DNA from: Halicephalobus mephisto
Lineage: Eukaryota; Nematoda; Chromadorea; Rhabditida; Panagrolaimidae
Reading direction: 5' to 3'
Assembly (NCBI GenBank): GCA_009193035.1
Contig: SWDT01000001.1
Coordinates: forward strand, 1-64,000
DNA: 64,000 nucleotides
In this document: positions 44,472-57,000 of the stretch, in pieces
Position numbering within the stretch: position 1 is the first letter of the stretch
How the letters are laid out: every line of letters begins with the position of its first letter
The notes under the pieces: model-generated
What the model was told of the DNA's origin: nothing
Seen by the model: only the letters and a program-made list of their open reading frames with translations
Database searches by the model: none
Position numbers and translations under genes: made by a program

Positions 44472-45060
44472 CTTCACCGCTGTTACCCTAAAAACGAACA
44501 TGAAAATTTCGAACATCCACGTACTTGGATAAAATACACGACAAAATTTAATAATAATTTCTTCGCAAAAAATACTGAAATTAAATCAGTTCTCTCAAAT
44601 AAATAGTTTAGTCCAACCCATAAACTTCACGTATCATGAGGACTTGTGGAGAATCTAGAGTTTGCCCCGTCTAGATTAAAGGGCATCGAACATTCGAATC
44701 CAAAGCAGACAGTTGCACGCACAGAGCAGTTCTTTCCTTTTGTTCTCGTCAGCCAGACGGCTAGTAAGGAAAAACCAGCCGATAGTCCATACCAAAACGA
44801 CCATTAACTGATTAACCTGGGTTGCGCAAATATGGCGTGATTTCTCCTCTAATCAAACTCTGTGGTCATCGACAGTTGCACACTCGGCATAATTCCTTAT
44901 TTTCACTGTACTTATTAGAAACCGATTCAAGGAAGACACCTCGATCATTTCGATAGCCAACAATGGTACAAATAATAAGAATAAAAATAGTAATAGTAGC
45001 AATAGTAGTGATAGTAGTGATAGTGAAAGTAATAATAATAACACAACTGAGAGATCTCTT
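44472..45060. promoter_or_regulatory. fat-3-like upstream region with imperfect trinucleotide repeat
   Basis: The 44500-44880 part is of ordinary composition and should contain the promoter. From 44970 to 45045 an imperfect AAT/AGT array (aatagtaatagtagcaatag, tgatagtagtgatagtgaaa) runs for about 75 bp. Confidence 0.45.
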
Positions 45061-45074
45061 CCAAGTACACTAAA

Positions 45075-45850
45075 GGAAGTGGCTGATATATGGGGATCGC
45101 GTAGAAGACAGGGAGATATCAGGAATGTGTGATATGTCGAAAAACACGTGGAAATAAAAAAATAATGTGATTGACCCAAAACTTTCTTTTTTACTACAGT
45201 AAGTTAACCGATTGATAAGCAGGGTTTTTCGTCTGGGACCACGTGGAAAATGGGGAGATATTGAAAATATTTGATATATCAATAACACGTGGAAATGAAA
45301 AAAGTAATAAACGTAATTGACACACGACTTCCAACTGCAATATATCAGTCAATTGATTTCAGATGATTTGCTTTCGAGACCACTTGGAAAACTGGGATAT
45401 ATCGAAAATACTTGATATATCGACAACATGTAAAAATTAAGAATAATGAAACCGATTTACTTTCTTTTTTCCCAAAATAAGTTAGCCAATTGATATACAG
45501 GAATTTTCGCTCTGAGATCACGTGAAAGGGAGAGAGAAGTTAAGAACATTTGATATATGAATAATATATAAAAATTAAAATAAAAGTAAAATTTAAAAAA
45601 TAATAAGTACAATTAATGGACGACTCTCTTCCAACTACAGTAAGACGATTGGTGTGCAGGGGTTTTCTTTTCGAGACCATGTGAAAGGGAGAGAGAAGTT
45701 AGGAACGTTCGATATATGAGTAATTTATAAAAGTAAAAGTAAAAAATAACAAATTTAATCGGTAAATGACTCTCTTTCAACTACAGTAAGACGATTGGTG
45801 TGCAGGGAATTTCGCTTCGAGACCATGTTTTTTGAAATCTTTTTTGCAAA
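45075..45850 (-). repeat. satellite array, about 130-bp units, reverse orientation
   Basis: Six diverged units, each with ctacagtaagttaaccgatt, gcagggtttttcgtctggga, accacgtggaaaatggggag, tatttgatatatcaataaca and cgtggaaatgaaaaaa. It is the reverse complement of the array at 51.65-53.0 kb. The units are less uniform toward 45850. Confidence 0.8.
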
Positions 45851-47160
45851 ACGAAATGTGTCAAGTATTTGCATTTTTAGATTTATTCACATCAGTCCTG
45901 AACAACTGATTTTGTTTTGGAAATAATGGGGCTTTATTCATTTCCCGTTAATAATTGAAAAAGGAATTATGCAAGCAAAATAAATGAACTCAAGAAACTC
46001 ATTTTGAAGAACCAAAAGTAGCCTCAGTTTGACAGCTGAATTTGGAGCAATCTTCCGTCGGCCCCAGAGGGCTTCTTGCAAATATTTCCCGCCTTTGTCT
46101 TGTCCAAAATAATCAAGATTAGTGCGGACTTTGGAAGTAAAATTCAGTTAACCCAAGAAACAAAAGATTAGGTCGACATCTGACGTTTGAAAAAACCGAC
46201 ATTAATCTCCCCGAGAAGAGCAGTGTCCAAGTTGATCAAGGAAATTCAAGTCCGCTTTATAGTCAGCTTATCTGTCATGATCTTTTTATCTTTATTTTAT
46301 TTTTTAAATTCTCTTTTATAAATTTCTCATTTTTTAAAATAAATTTTTCTTATACATTCTCGATTTTTAAAATAAATTTCCTAAAATTCTTTTTTTTATA
46401 TAAATTTTCGATTTTTAAAAATAAGTTTAAAAAAATAAATTTCCTAAAATTCTTTTTTTATAAATTTCCCATTTTTTAAAATAAATTTTCTAAAATTCTT
46501 TTTTTTTTTATAAATTTTCGATTTTTTAATAAAAAAAATTATAATTTAAAAAATTCCCGAATTTCTACAAAAAAACATTTTTAAAAAATTAGCAAATTTA
46601 TTTTTTACCTAACTTTAGGATTTTCTACAAAATTTCATTAAAAAATTTATTTTTTAAATTTTTTGAATTTCTACAAAAAAAAATATTTAAAAAAAGTGAA
46701 TTTGACAACTCTTTTTTATTTTTAAAATAGTTTTAAAAATTTTTTTTGAGACAATTTTTATTTTCGATCCTTACAATATTGTGATTTTTTGAATTTTATG
46801 GATTTCCAATGACCTCCCATAATGGTGGGCGCCAAATGACATGTTTGAACTGTTCCATTGTCCGTGACGTTTCCTCATTTCGCGCTCGGCATATGCCACC
46901 GACAGTTCCTGCCCATCCTTAAAAAGCTTCTAGAATCAAATTTCGGGAACAACAAGCTTATCTTTACCAATTTGCGGCCATCCTCGTGGAATGTCCTTTA
47001 AACATCGCCGCTTTTAGTTTCGGTTGAGGTTAGATTACTTTTGAATTTCCAAATTTTATTTTTTTAATTTAAAATTCGTTATAGTAGTATAAAAATAAAA
47101 AATAAACATCATTACGAAGTTTTTTAGAAACGAGTTTTTAACTTCCTAGAAAGTTTGAAA
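45851..47160. other. gene-free interval
   Basis: 45851-46290 and 46800-47030 have ordinary composition, while 46290-46790 is AT-rich with 65-bp steps (ttttttataaatttcccatt, ttttaaaataaattttctaa). Neither ordinary block shows an open frame or motif I can name. Confidence 0.4.
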
Positions 47161-47415
47161 TTTTAGGTAAAAAACGCAAATTACCAGATTTACCTTTTCC
47201 CACTTTTACTCGCTCCTTCGCGGAAATTTTAAAAAAAGTAAAAAATTAAATTTTTTTGCGAAATTGTCTCGGCGGGAATTTTCGAAGTTTAAAGTTTAGG
47301 TAAACGGAAAGAGAGAGGAAGAACGCGCGAGAGAGAGAGAAAAGAACGAGAGTGAGGACACGGCGAGTTGCCAGATTTACCTTTTTTACTTCCACTCGCT
47401 CTCTGTGCGGGAATT
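47160..47415 (+). repeat. GAGA-hairpin dispersed repeat, copies at 47 kb
   Basis: A partial copy (47160-47225) and a full copy (47265-47415) with aggtaaacggaaagagagag, gaagaacgcgcgagagag, gttgccagatttacc and ctcgctctctgtgcgggaat, as described for the guanylyl cyclase intron. Confidence 0.75.
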
Positions 47416-47639
47416 CAAAAAATTAAAAAATTACACGAATTAAAAATAAAAGTTTTTATAAATTTTCGAAATAGTCTAAAGAAATTGAGTCAATTTGTGT
47501 AAAAAATTACTGAATTTATAATTTTTTTAAATTTTTGTTTTTTACGTGAGAATTTAAAAATTTTTCCTTTTTTGACTTTTTAGAAATGTATCTTTTTAGA
47601 TGGACTTGGAGGTTCTTAAATTAGAGTGCATGGGCTACT

Positions 47640-48125
47640 GTTAGGGTAGAAAACAAAAATATAATGATAAACTTTATGAAAAAGTAAGATAGAGATACAA
47701 TTACTATATATCTACAATATTATACAACTGAGAATCTCATTCATGCCCTACAGTATTCCACATTCCCTGATATTCAGGCTATCGTTTTAGGTGCTTTTTT
47801 TATTATTTAGTTTCTGTCTTAACAAGATAAAACCATATCTGAAATTTGGCATTTTGGAAATTATTAAAAAAATTATCTTTCGAAACATACTTTGACTTTG
47901 GCTATGATACCGTATATGTTGAAACTTTCGACATCTGCTGGAGTAGAAAACAAAAGTATAATGATAATCTTTACTAAAAAGTAAGATACAATTTATATTT
48001 ATATTTCCTCTCGTACAGTACAATTGAGAATCTCATCCATGAAATACAGTACTCCAAGTCCCTGATATTCAGGCTATCGCTTCAGGTGCTTCTTTTATAA
48101 TTTAGTTTCTGTCCCAACAAGTACC
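47640..48125 (+). repeat. two-copy direct repeat, step about 300 bp
   Basis: Units at about 47645-47825 and 47940-48120 share taatgataa(a/t)ctttac, caattgagaatctcatccat, agtactccaagtccctgata, ttcaggctatcgcttcaggt and ttatttagtttctgtcccaa. Divergence is moderate. Confidence 0.65.
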
Positions 48126-48224
48126 TAACCTTGTGTGCAGCTTCGAAGATTAAAGCTTACATATGAAAGCACTTATGGATGTTGAATAAATCATAACTAA
48201 AACCAACATACCCGTCGGAGGTCG

Positions 48225-48660
48225 ACTTGAAGCTTGTTTATATAAATGTGTAGATATTAAACGTGGTTTTGAGCGCGGCACTCACGTCTAACTTGAGTAT
48301 GCTTTATTTTGAGAAGACCGTTATTTTTGTTCGTTGATATCTGAGCTCAAGAAACCTTCAAGAGCATTTTATTCAGTTCGAGAGTCGTCAAAGTCGCTTC
48401 GGGTACTGAACTTTTTAGGCCTGTTGCGGATCATTATTTATCTAATAGTCGGGCACCCGATTACTGTGAAGCTGCGCAGTTTGCTGGCCGGAACCTCGGT
48501 CAGTGGCAGTCTAGAAGTGTCCGCAAGACGGATGAACATCACTCTGGCCCTGTTTGGGCGCGCGATTGCGGAACAGACGAAGGACAAGAAGCAAGTTTGC
48601 GACTTTAGGTTTGGAAACGCGTCATCTCGGCTTTAGAGTTGGTTGTTGGTCTAGCTTTAT
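48225..48660 (+). promoter_or_regulatory. GC-richer islet with TATA-like box, candidate upstream promoter/exon
   Basis: About 430 bp of near-50% GC in AT-rich DNA. A TATA-like tttatataaatg at 48237 is followed by cg-containing sequence and a 100-codon plus frame (48334-48636) of unknown content. It might be a distal 5' exon or promoter of sax-7 or the edge of a decayed element; there is no direct proof. Confidence 0.25.
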
Positions 48661-48905
48661 CGCCCTCATTTCGATATCCCGCATTTCTTTCATTTATTCT
48701 TCCACGAGCAAAGAAATCCGTCTTCAAAAGCTCTTGGTTGTGATTTTTTGGACCTTCACATGTGACCCTTGACCCTGCAGGAGAGATATAGGGTTCTGCA
48801 CTCTATATGCTTTGATACAAAAGTCTCCAAATCTATCTGGAACAATATAGGTCCGGAAAATTAATTTCGAAATAGTGGAAGATTACGAAACAAATCCTCT
48901 GTAAA

Positions 48906-49366
48906 ATCGAAATTTTAATTTAGTTTAGTTTCTAAAATCTTCCAAAAATTGGTGTCGAGAGTACTGAGTAAAAAAGTTTATTTTTGATTTTCTGAAATAA
49001 AATAATTGGATTTTTTAGAATGATAAAAATTAAATTTTTTAATTTCAGGTCTCGACTGGAAAGTTCTCAAAATTCGTGTCGAGATTATTTCTTAGAAAAT
49101 TTCACTTTTAGAACAACATAACTATTATTATATGCTTTTCAAATCTTACAAATTCCTAATTTTACATTTTTGAGTCTCGACTGGAAAGTTCTAGAAATTC
49201 CATTCGAGATTATTTCTTTAAAAAGTTTATTTTTGATTATCTGAAATAAAATAATTGAATTTTTTAGAATCATAAAAATTTAATTTTTCAATTTTAGGTC
49301 TCGACTGGAAAGTTCTCAAAATTCGTGTGGAGACTATTTCTTAGAAAATTTCATTTTTTGGTTTTT
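48906..49366. repeat. duplicated block, copy 2 (partner at 40590-41057)
   Basis: Same orientation and order as copy 1, with scattered substitutions (by eye over 90% identical). Here it is intergenic. Confidence 0.85.
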
Positions 49367-49509
49367 AAAATAGTACAATTATATTTTTTTAAGATTACAC
49401 AAGCCCTAAATTTTGCAATTTTATATCTTGCCTATAAGTTTTACAATTCCCGTTGAGACAATTTCGCAACAAAATTCATTTATATTTTTTTTAATAGTAT
49501 GATTTTCCG

Positions 49510-50235
49510 AATTCAATTTTTTATTTTGTCGGTTGTTTCGTTCCCGAAGGCTTGTTGGTCATTTTTCAGACAGCTTTTATCGTCCGTCAATGAATGAACA
49601 AGCACTCGGTTCATTTGTTGCCCGAGGGAAGAAACCAGCTTTAGGTTTCCCGACGGTACAGTACGACTTTGATCATGTTTCTTGTCCGATTTATTTTTTA
49701 CGGATTTTTCGTCACAGAACAAGAAAAATTTTTGTATTTCAGTATTTGAATTTTTTATAGTAAGATCAGGAAATACGTCTGTTTGGACAGCGTATCGATT
49801 TCGCGAGGGATATTTCTGGATTTAATTTCCCGGATTTGGGACTTTTCCTGTTTTGACGTTTCTTTGCAAATTGGATGTTGTTTTGTTTAGTGACCGATGT
49901 CACAACACTGGTTTCCAAGTCGGGGTTACTTTGTTCAAAGTGCTATCTTTCCGAAAGATGAATTGCCCAGAAAACAAAAACGGCCAGCTGTCATTATAGA
50001 AATTGCTGGTACTTAGACCATCGAATCGCCCGTTTAATTTTTACTATTACTTTTCGTTTATTATGATTTTTTGAATATTTATTAGTGTTTCCGTACACAA
50101 CCATTAATTTTCAAATCCGGAAAAATCCATTTATATCCCGATCCAGAAGGTTCCAAATCCGTTTAAGAAAAATTAAGAAATTTTACAAAAATATCCGTTA
50201 AGAAAATCCCTAAAAAAGTTTAATTTTCTTCTAAA
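49510..50235. other. ordinary-composition islet, no identified gene
   Basis: 49510-50050 has near-coding composition and 60-75-codon frames on both strands, without a recognisable protein; 50050-50235 is AT-rich. It may hold unrecognised 5' exons or regulatory DNA of sax-7. Confidence 0.3.
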
Positions 50236-50525
50236 ATTCCCGTCGAGACAATTCCGTACAAAATCTTATTTTTTAATTTTTTGAATTCCCGCGCAGAGAG
50301 CGAGTGGAAGTGAAAAAAGATAAAACTGGCAACTCGCCGTGTCCTCACTCTCATTTTTTCTCTTTCTCTCGCGCGTTCTTCTTCTCTCTTTCCGTTTACC
50401 TAAACTTTAAACTTCGGAAATTCCCGTCGAGACCATTTCGTAAAAAGTCATTTTTTATTTTTTTCGGAATTTTTGAATTCCTGCGCAGAGAGTGAGTAAA
50501 AGTGAAAAAAGGTAAATCCGGTAAT
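50236..50525 (-). repeat. GAGA-hairpin dispersed repeat, inverted copies at 50 kb
   Basis: A full reverse-complement copy (50236-50425) with cgcgcagagagcgagtggaa, aactcgccgtgtcctcactc, ctctcgcgcgttcttcttct and tccgtttacctaaactttaa, then a partial copy to 50525. Confidence 0.75.
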
Positions 50526-51645
50526 CCTCTACAGAAGTTGACTTGTTCGCTTTTTATTCTTTAAAAGCAGTTTTTGAAATTTTTAAGAAATTCTAGAAAT
50601 TCCTGTAAAAAAAAATCTATTATTTTTGAAAATTCGTATTGAAATTATTTTCTAGAAATTTTATTTGAATTTTTCTTGAAATTTTGTAAAAAATTTATTT
50701 TTTTTTGAACTTCTGTGTAAAGGAATAAAATTTAAAAAAAATAAATCCGACAAATTTTTAATCTAAACTTTATAATTTCCTAAAAATTGCAGAAATTCTT
50801 ATTGGAAAAATTTTTTACTAAAAATTTATTTTTTTATTTTTTATAGATAATTTTTTTTTTAATTTTTTATTAAAAATTTACTTTTTTAATTTTTATTAAA
50901 AATTTACTTTTTTAATTTTTATTAAAAATTTATTTTTTTATTTTTTACAAAAAATTTATTTTTTTTTTAATTTTTATAAAAAGTATTTAAAAAAGATAAA
51001 TCTGGCAAATGTTTCTTGTTTTTAGAACAGTGCTAAAAGTTCTGGAAATTCGCATCAAAACAATTTTTATTTTCGATTTTTACAACAGTATGAGAATCAA
51101 TGTTTCCTTTACATCGTTATAAGCATAATCAGATAGATTTTGTTGTTATTTTTTGCTCTAACAATGTTTCATTTCTGTTTGGCGGCTTGATTGAATTCAG
51201 CGGGAGAGAAAACGAAACACTTGGACGTCTTGAGTGGTCCTCGTTATGGCTGATCCTTTACTTGAGAATTTCCGGCTTTAGACGTTTTCCTAAAAAGACC
51301 GATTATGTATTTTTGGAGAGGTCAAATAAGCTTTGCATTTTAGAACGACATTTATTTCCTTGTTTTTCAGTCATCTCAACTGATGGTCAATGGCATCAAA
51401 TAACCGTTGTCCATTTCACATATGTTCTGTTTGTTTTTGGGGCATGGTTGATGAACCTTGAGCTTCGTTCCCGATTTTTCAGCTTCATTGTGGACAAGAA
51501 TGGTCCGCCTGCGAAATTGAGCCTGCGTAAATGGACTGTCATTGGAGTCAGAAGCGGCACTTTTGCTTTATATTGTTGCCACCTTATTTGTTTTCAGTTT
51601 ACTATATGATGCGGATAAATCTCTCCATTTAAGCCGCAATCCGTT
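50526..51645. other. gene-free interval with one islet (51090-51610)
   Basis: 50526-51080 is AT-rich with short tttttaatttttattaaaaa steps. 51090-51610 is of ordinary composition and holds a 169-codon plus frame, the longest unexplained frame in the desert, rich in Phe/Leu and lacking any motif I recognise. Confidence 0.3.
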
Positions 51646-53000
51646 CAGAAAGCACAGCCCTAAAACGAAAACCTTTGTATATCACTTAGTCCTCTTACTG
51701 TAGTAAAAAAGTAAATCAATTTCTTTTTTTTGGATTTAAATTTTTATATATCATTATATGTCCAATATTTCTAACATTTTCCTTTCTTTCATGTGATCCC
51801 AGAACGAAAATCCCTGCATATCACTTAGTCCTCTTACTGTAGTAAAAAAATAAATCAATTTCTTTTTTTTGGATTTAAATTTTTATGTTATTCATATGTC
51901 CAGTATTTCTAACATTTTCCTTTCTTTCGTGTGATCCCAGAACGAAAACTTTTACTTACTAATCTTTTATTTTACTGTAACAAGAAAGAAAGCTCTGAGT
52001 CAGCTGCGTTGTTATTGTTTTTTAACTTTTCCATGTTGTTGATATCAGTTCTGATATCTCTCTCTCTCTATCATGTGGTCTCGGAACGATCATTCCTGTG
52101 CACCTGCCATACTGTAGTTGGAAGAAAGTTGTGTATCAATTACGGGTTTATCGTTAAGTTTTTACTTTTAAATTTCTTCAATGTCACATATTTCTCATAT
52201 ATCTTAATTTTTCACGTGGTTTCGGAGGGAAATCGAAATACCTAAAATCAATTAGCTAGTGCAGTGCAGCTGAAAGTCATTTGTCAATTACGTTTATTAC
52301 TTTTTTTATTTCCACGCGTTGTTGATATGTCAAGTATTTCCAATATCTCTTTTTTCATTTAGTCCTAGGATGAAAACCTCCATATATCAATCGTCTAGTT
52401 TACTGTGAGAAAAGAGTTCTAAATCAATCGTGTTATTTTCAATTTTTACATTGTTGATATGTCAAATATTCCTAATATCTCTTTTTTCATTTAGTCCTAG
52501 GATGAAAGCATTCATATATCAATCGTCTAGTTTACTGCGAAGGAAAAAGAAAATTCTAAATCAATCGTTATTTTTAATTTTTACATTGTTGATATATCAA
52601 GTATTTCCAATATCTCTTTTTTCATTTAGTCCTGGGATGAAAGCATCCATATATCAATCGTCTAGTTTACTATGAGAAAAGAGTTCTAAATCAACCGTGT
52701 TATGTTAAATTTTTACATTGTTGATATGTCAAATATTCCTAATATCTTTTTTCCACGCTGTTTCTGGAATGAAAACTCCTGCATATTAATCGTTTAATTT
52801 ATTATAATAATGAAAAAAGTTTTGAATCGATCGCATTATTTTTTTAATTTTGCGTATTGTTTACATATCAAGTGGTTCCGATGTCTTCCTGTCTTTTACG
52901 CGGTCCCAGAACGAAAATCCCTGCGCATCAATCAGGCATCTCATTTTGGCGGGAAAGTTACGTTTCTGTTGCGTCATTTTTACCACCGCTGTTGTTACTG
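51646..53000 (+). repeat. satellite array, about 130-bp units, forward orientation
   Basis: About ten units. A typical unit reads ttgttgatatatcaagtatt, tccaatatctcttttttcat, tagtcctaggatgaaagcat, ccatatatcaatcgtctagt, ttactgtgagaaaagag and ttctaaatcaatcgtgttat. Units from 52310 to 52790 are most alike. It is inverted relative to the 45.1-45.85 kb array, with 5.8 kb between. Confidence 0.85.
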
Positions 53001-54081
53001 TTATTACTTTTACTTTTATATTTTTTTTGTTTTATTTTCGTTATTGTTTATTACTAAATGACCAGACTATGTTTTTCACTCATCCTGTACTATGATTCAC
53101 CGAACCATGGGATATTTCGACACTTATGTGACTAACTCGATCGGGATGTTGTGGGTCAATTACTAATGCTATTTCCTGGAGTTAGTGACTGTGAATGATT
53201 TTGATTTTATATGACTGACCTTTATGACTATTATTATTTTTCCATTGAGTGTAACTTTCCCAGAAACATTGGACCTATGAATTCAGATTGTACAATTGGA
53301 TTTTTCCGGTGGTTTTTCTCGAGTAGCCGTCCACCCCTAATTTCCTACGGCACTCTGGAAGAAGGCTATAACAATACGCGAAAATGGGAGCCGTCGTGCC
53401 GAAATGTGCACGGCATGGCAGTTCAGCAGATAAAGCCTGAGCTCGTGGGTCGAGAACTCCACGTTCCGGAAGATGCTGGTGGCGACGTCTTTCAAGGATG
53501 TGTTATAGTTTTAAATAGCTCTTTGTACGTCTCTATAGTCTTTTCTAAAATTTGGATGTAAAGCGCACATATTTCAGAAAATCTCTCGATGCTTTTTTAT
53601 TTTTATCCTATTCAGGTACCTCCGGAGTACTTGTTTACTACTTTTTAAATCTCGTTTTGGTTTTTTTTTCTCAGTTACAATTGTTAGTTTTTCATATATG
53701 AATTCCTCCAATCGTACCATGCCAGCTCGCTGAGAATTGGTTCGATTCGTTTTTTGTTTTCTCTGGCCTTTAAACGACCACCTGCCGTAATCTGCCGATG
53801 CGAGTACAATGGCGCGCGAGTTTGCCTTTCTTGATTGAAAGCCGGGGCCATGTGTGAAGGGGAACCTTGCGTCACTCATTTCCCATTTCCCGCGTATAAA
53901 GAAATAGTTTCTATCCGATTCTCAATGTCATGGAAATTGATCTATTCTTGTACGAAAAACGGATATGCAAAGTTGACGATTTTTGTCTAAAATTTTTTGA
54001 CCATTGAAGAATCGTGATTGATGACCGTGAATTTGATCATAATCAATGTATTTCTTTCAGCGCCATTTATAACCATAGCTC
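53001..54081 (+). promoter_or_regulatory. candidate sax-7 promoter region
   Basis: This 1.1-kb segment before the sax-7 start has ordinary composition. A TATA-like cgtataaagaaata lies at about 53893, 190 bp before the ATG, just after a GC-rich stretch (ggcgcgcgagtttgcctttc). An acceptor-like tttctttcag ends at 54060, 21 nt before the ATG, consistent with a trans-splice site or a 5'-UTR intron. A 116-codon plus frame (53211-53561) and a 101-codon minus frame (53574-53879) lack recognisable content. Confidence 0.4.
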
Positions 54082-57000
54082 ATGGTGACAAATTTCGCCA
54101 ACCGTCAAGACGGTGGCGGAGGATCTCTTTTTGTGAGGCTTCTATCGTCGTTGACAATGTCAATTTTGGTGCTTTTTTTGACGGGTATTTTGACAAGTAA
54201 GTTGTTTCATAAATTACTAATGTACTGAATGTTTTTTTTAGAATGTGCAGCAGTCGAAATTGATTGGTCTCAAATCTCATCACCGCCAATTTTCTATCAT
54301 ATTCCTAATGAAAGGACAATGTACTACACTGTTGATTCTAAAGCAGTTACTCCCGAACACCAGCAACATCTGAAGGAACGAACTCTACGTTGTGCAGCTC
54401 GGGGAAATCCACCACCGACATATCACTGGATCAAGGATGGAAAACCGTTTTATTTGGATATGTACCAAAACCGAATTGCCAAGGTTCCTGGAGAAGGATC
54501 GTTTGTATTTAGCAAATTGGTTGAAAGTGATGCTGGAGTATATACTTGTCATGCAAGTAATGGTAATGGTACTGCTGTTACGGAGCCAATCACTTTGGAA
54601 ACTACTTGGATTAATCGTTTTGAACCACTTCCACCGGATACTGTTGAAGTTGAACTTGGGAGTTCTTACAGTCGGAACTGTACTCCACCTGATTCGAATC
54701 CGAAACCTAGAGTTTATTGGATATTGAAAGGCAACGATGAAGGTATTTTTGATTCTATCAACGAAACTCACATTTCTAGCAATGAACAGGTTGGTTTGAT
54801 TTTGTTCAATCAGTTGTTGAACGAATGGCGATACCTTTAGCATGGTTTCTGGCAATAGGATCAAATATCAGAGAAATAGTTTATAGGACTACGATTGGGT
54901 CCGATTGTTTATGTCTATTCCGGTTCAGATTTCGGCTTTTACGATTTCTTAAGTCTTGTCTTGGCCCTCGGAATGCATTTTGATTTGAAACAGACATTTA
55001 ATTGCATAACTATGACTGCTCCCCACTTGAATTTTATTCTTTCCGATTGTATTCCAGCGCAGCGCCTTGACTTTTCATGTCGAATACTGAAGATGGAGTC
55101 GAATTTGGCCGGAAGGGCTGTTTGACAAATAATTCGGAGATGTGTTGTCACGAAATTGGTACAGGATAATCTTGATGTTCTTCATTTTGATAGACGGCCT
55201 TTTTTCATGTCAGCTAATTCAATTGTTTTATTTTGAATTTTGACCTAGAACTAATTGTATTATTACGACGTTATTTTACGGATGATCTGTTGACTGATTG
55301 TTGAGTACAATGTTGGGAGATTGTGCATGTTTGCATTAACGGTTCTTCCTAGTCTGAGGCAGAACTAGTCTAGGAGATGGAGGGTAAAATGCAACACTTT
55401 GATGCGTGCAACCGCAAGTGATGGCTCACCTTTCATCTCGTTTAGAAGAGAAAACAGTTGAGTATGTTTCAAAAGGTGGCGCGACATGTAAAGATCTGTC
55501 ATGCTGGCTAATTTTGTTTTACGAGAGAGAATTCACATAAACATAGAGAATTGGAGAAAACACTTGCATGAGTCAAATTGAGACCACGCCTATCAAATTT
55601 AGTTACTTTTTTAGTATGTTTGCGCAATTCAGGTAGCTAGAATATTTTTTGAGGATAAATTAATTGATTTGATTTGTTCGTGTTAGTTCTAACACCTTTT
55701 TTCCTATTCGGAAACTTTTGGTTTCGAATATCAATTTGAATAGAATTGCAACTGACGCGTTTTATGTGTATTTGTTTTTCGAGGATAGGAAAAGCAGAAT
55801 ATAGTAAAATAGCCATGACTTTTTAGTGGTCTCTTCCCTTTTTTTGACTTTGTTACGTCCAGATTTGGACAACCATTGTATTTATCCGGTTGAGCCAGCA
55901 GGAAGGAGGCCAAAAAGGAGGTTTGCCTCCATTTTGAACCAGCCGGACAACAAAGTGAGGGCAAAACAGGGTCCCAAGCGACTGAGTGACTGCTGGGTGG
56001 CAGTGAACGAACGAATATTTTTCGGACTAGCGACTGTGAGAGACTAGGCTATCTATCTCTTCATCCATCCACTAAAGCTTCAAACGAAAATTTCTGCCGA
56101 GTCTCTCTTGAGCCTCAAGGCGTCTTACTATTTTACTAGTCAAGTCAGTCTTGCAAATAGCAGGCAGACAATTCTCTATAGGCAGTGCCTTTTTTTCTAC
56201 CATTGGCATTGCATTCAAGCTGATTGCCTGAGGGTTGGAAAGCTAGCTGAAGACGTTAACAAAAAGAGCGGAAGCCGACCGGCTGAGTTGAGGAATAAGG
56301 CGGAACAATTCAATCGTTTGTTGGGGGCATTGTCAGCATCTCTTGTTCTGCATCCCGCCAACTTGCTGGCACTAAAATCGTATGTTTGCCGCCTACACAT
56401 GAAACATCATTGCTTTGGCCTTATTTGTTAATATTTCCTAGTTTGTAATTTTTTGTCAGAAGCCATGCTTAACGGTTGTAATCTATTTGTTTGGCAGTTG
56501 ACATTGTTGTATTTTATATCAGTACTATCGGTAAGCTGAGTTTTTTTACTTTAGGGTACCATTTTTTTCCATTATGTAAGTGAAGATGATTTCAAGCCTC
56601 TTCGTTATTACACATGTACTGCCGAGAATACGAAACTACGAGATTACAAATTTGGATCACAATTTGTTCTTAAAGTTGTAAAGAATAAAAGAAGATCTCG
56701 TAAGTTTCTGCGTTAATTACATTATATTTATTTTAATTTTATTGGTTTTTAGTGTCGGAAAGTACTGGGATTCCACCATCAGAACAATACGTAAATCAAA
56801 GTTCTCCGATTGCTCTTCTTGGACAAACTCATAAATTGCATTGCTTCTTTGCTGCTTAGTAAGTTTTAATTGCTGTTTGAACGGGTTTTTGCATTTGTGA
56901 TGTGATTATTGCATTGAAGCTGTTCATTAATTTCTAAACCAAAATTGTTAGCGATTCATTACCAAATGGGGCAGGGTCATGTGTGTCAAATCTCCTAGGT

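Noticed and set aside
51100..51609. 169-codon plus-strand frame in the gene desert
   Set aside because: Long for chance in AT-rich DNA, but Phe/Leu-rich, without splice partners or any family signature; kept only as an islet.
54385..54864. 159-codon minus-strand frame opposite sax-7 exon 2
   Set aside because: Antisense shadow of the Ig1-Ig2 coding exon.
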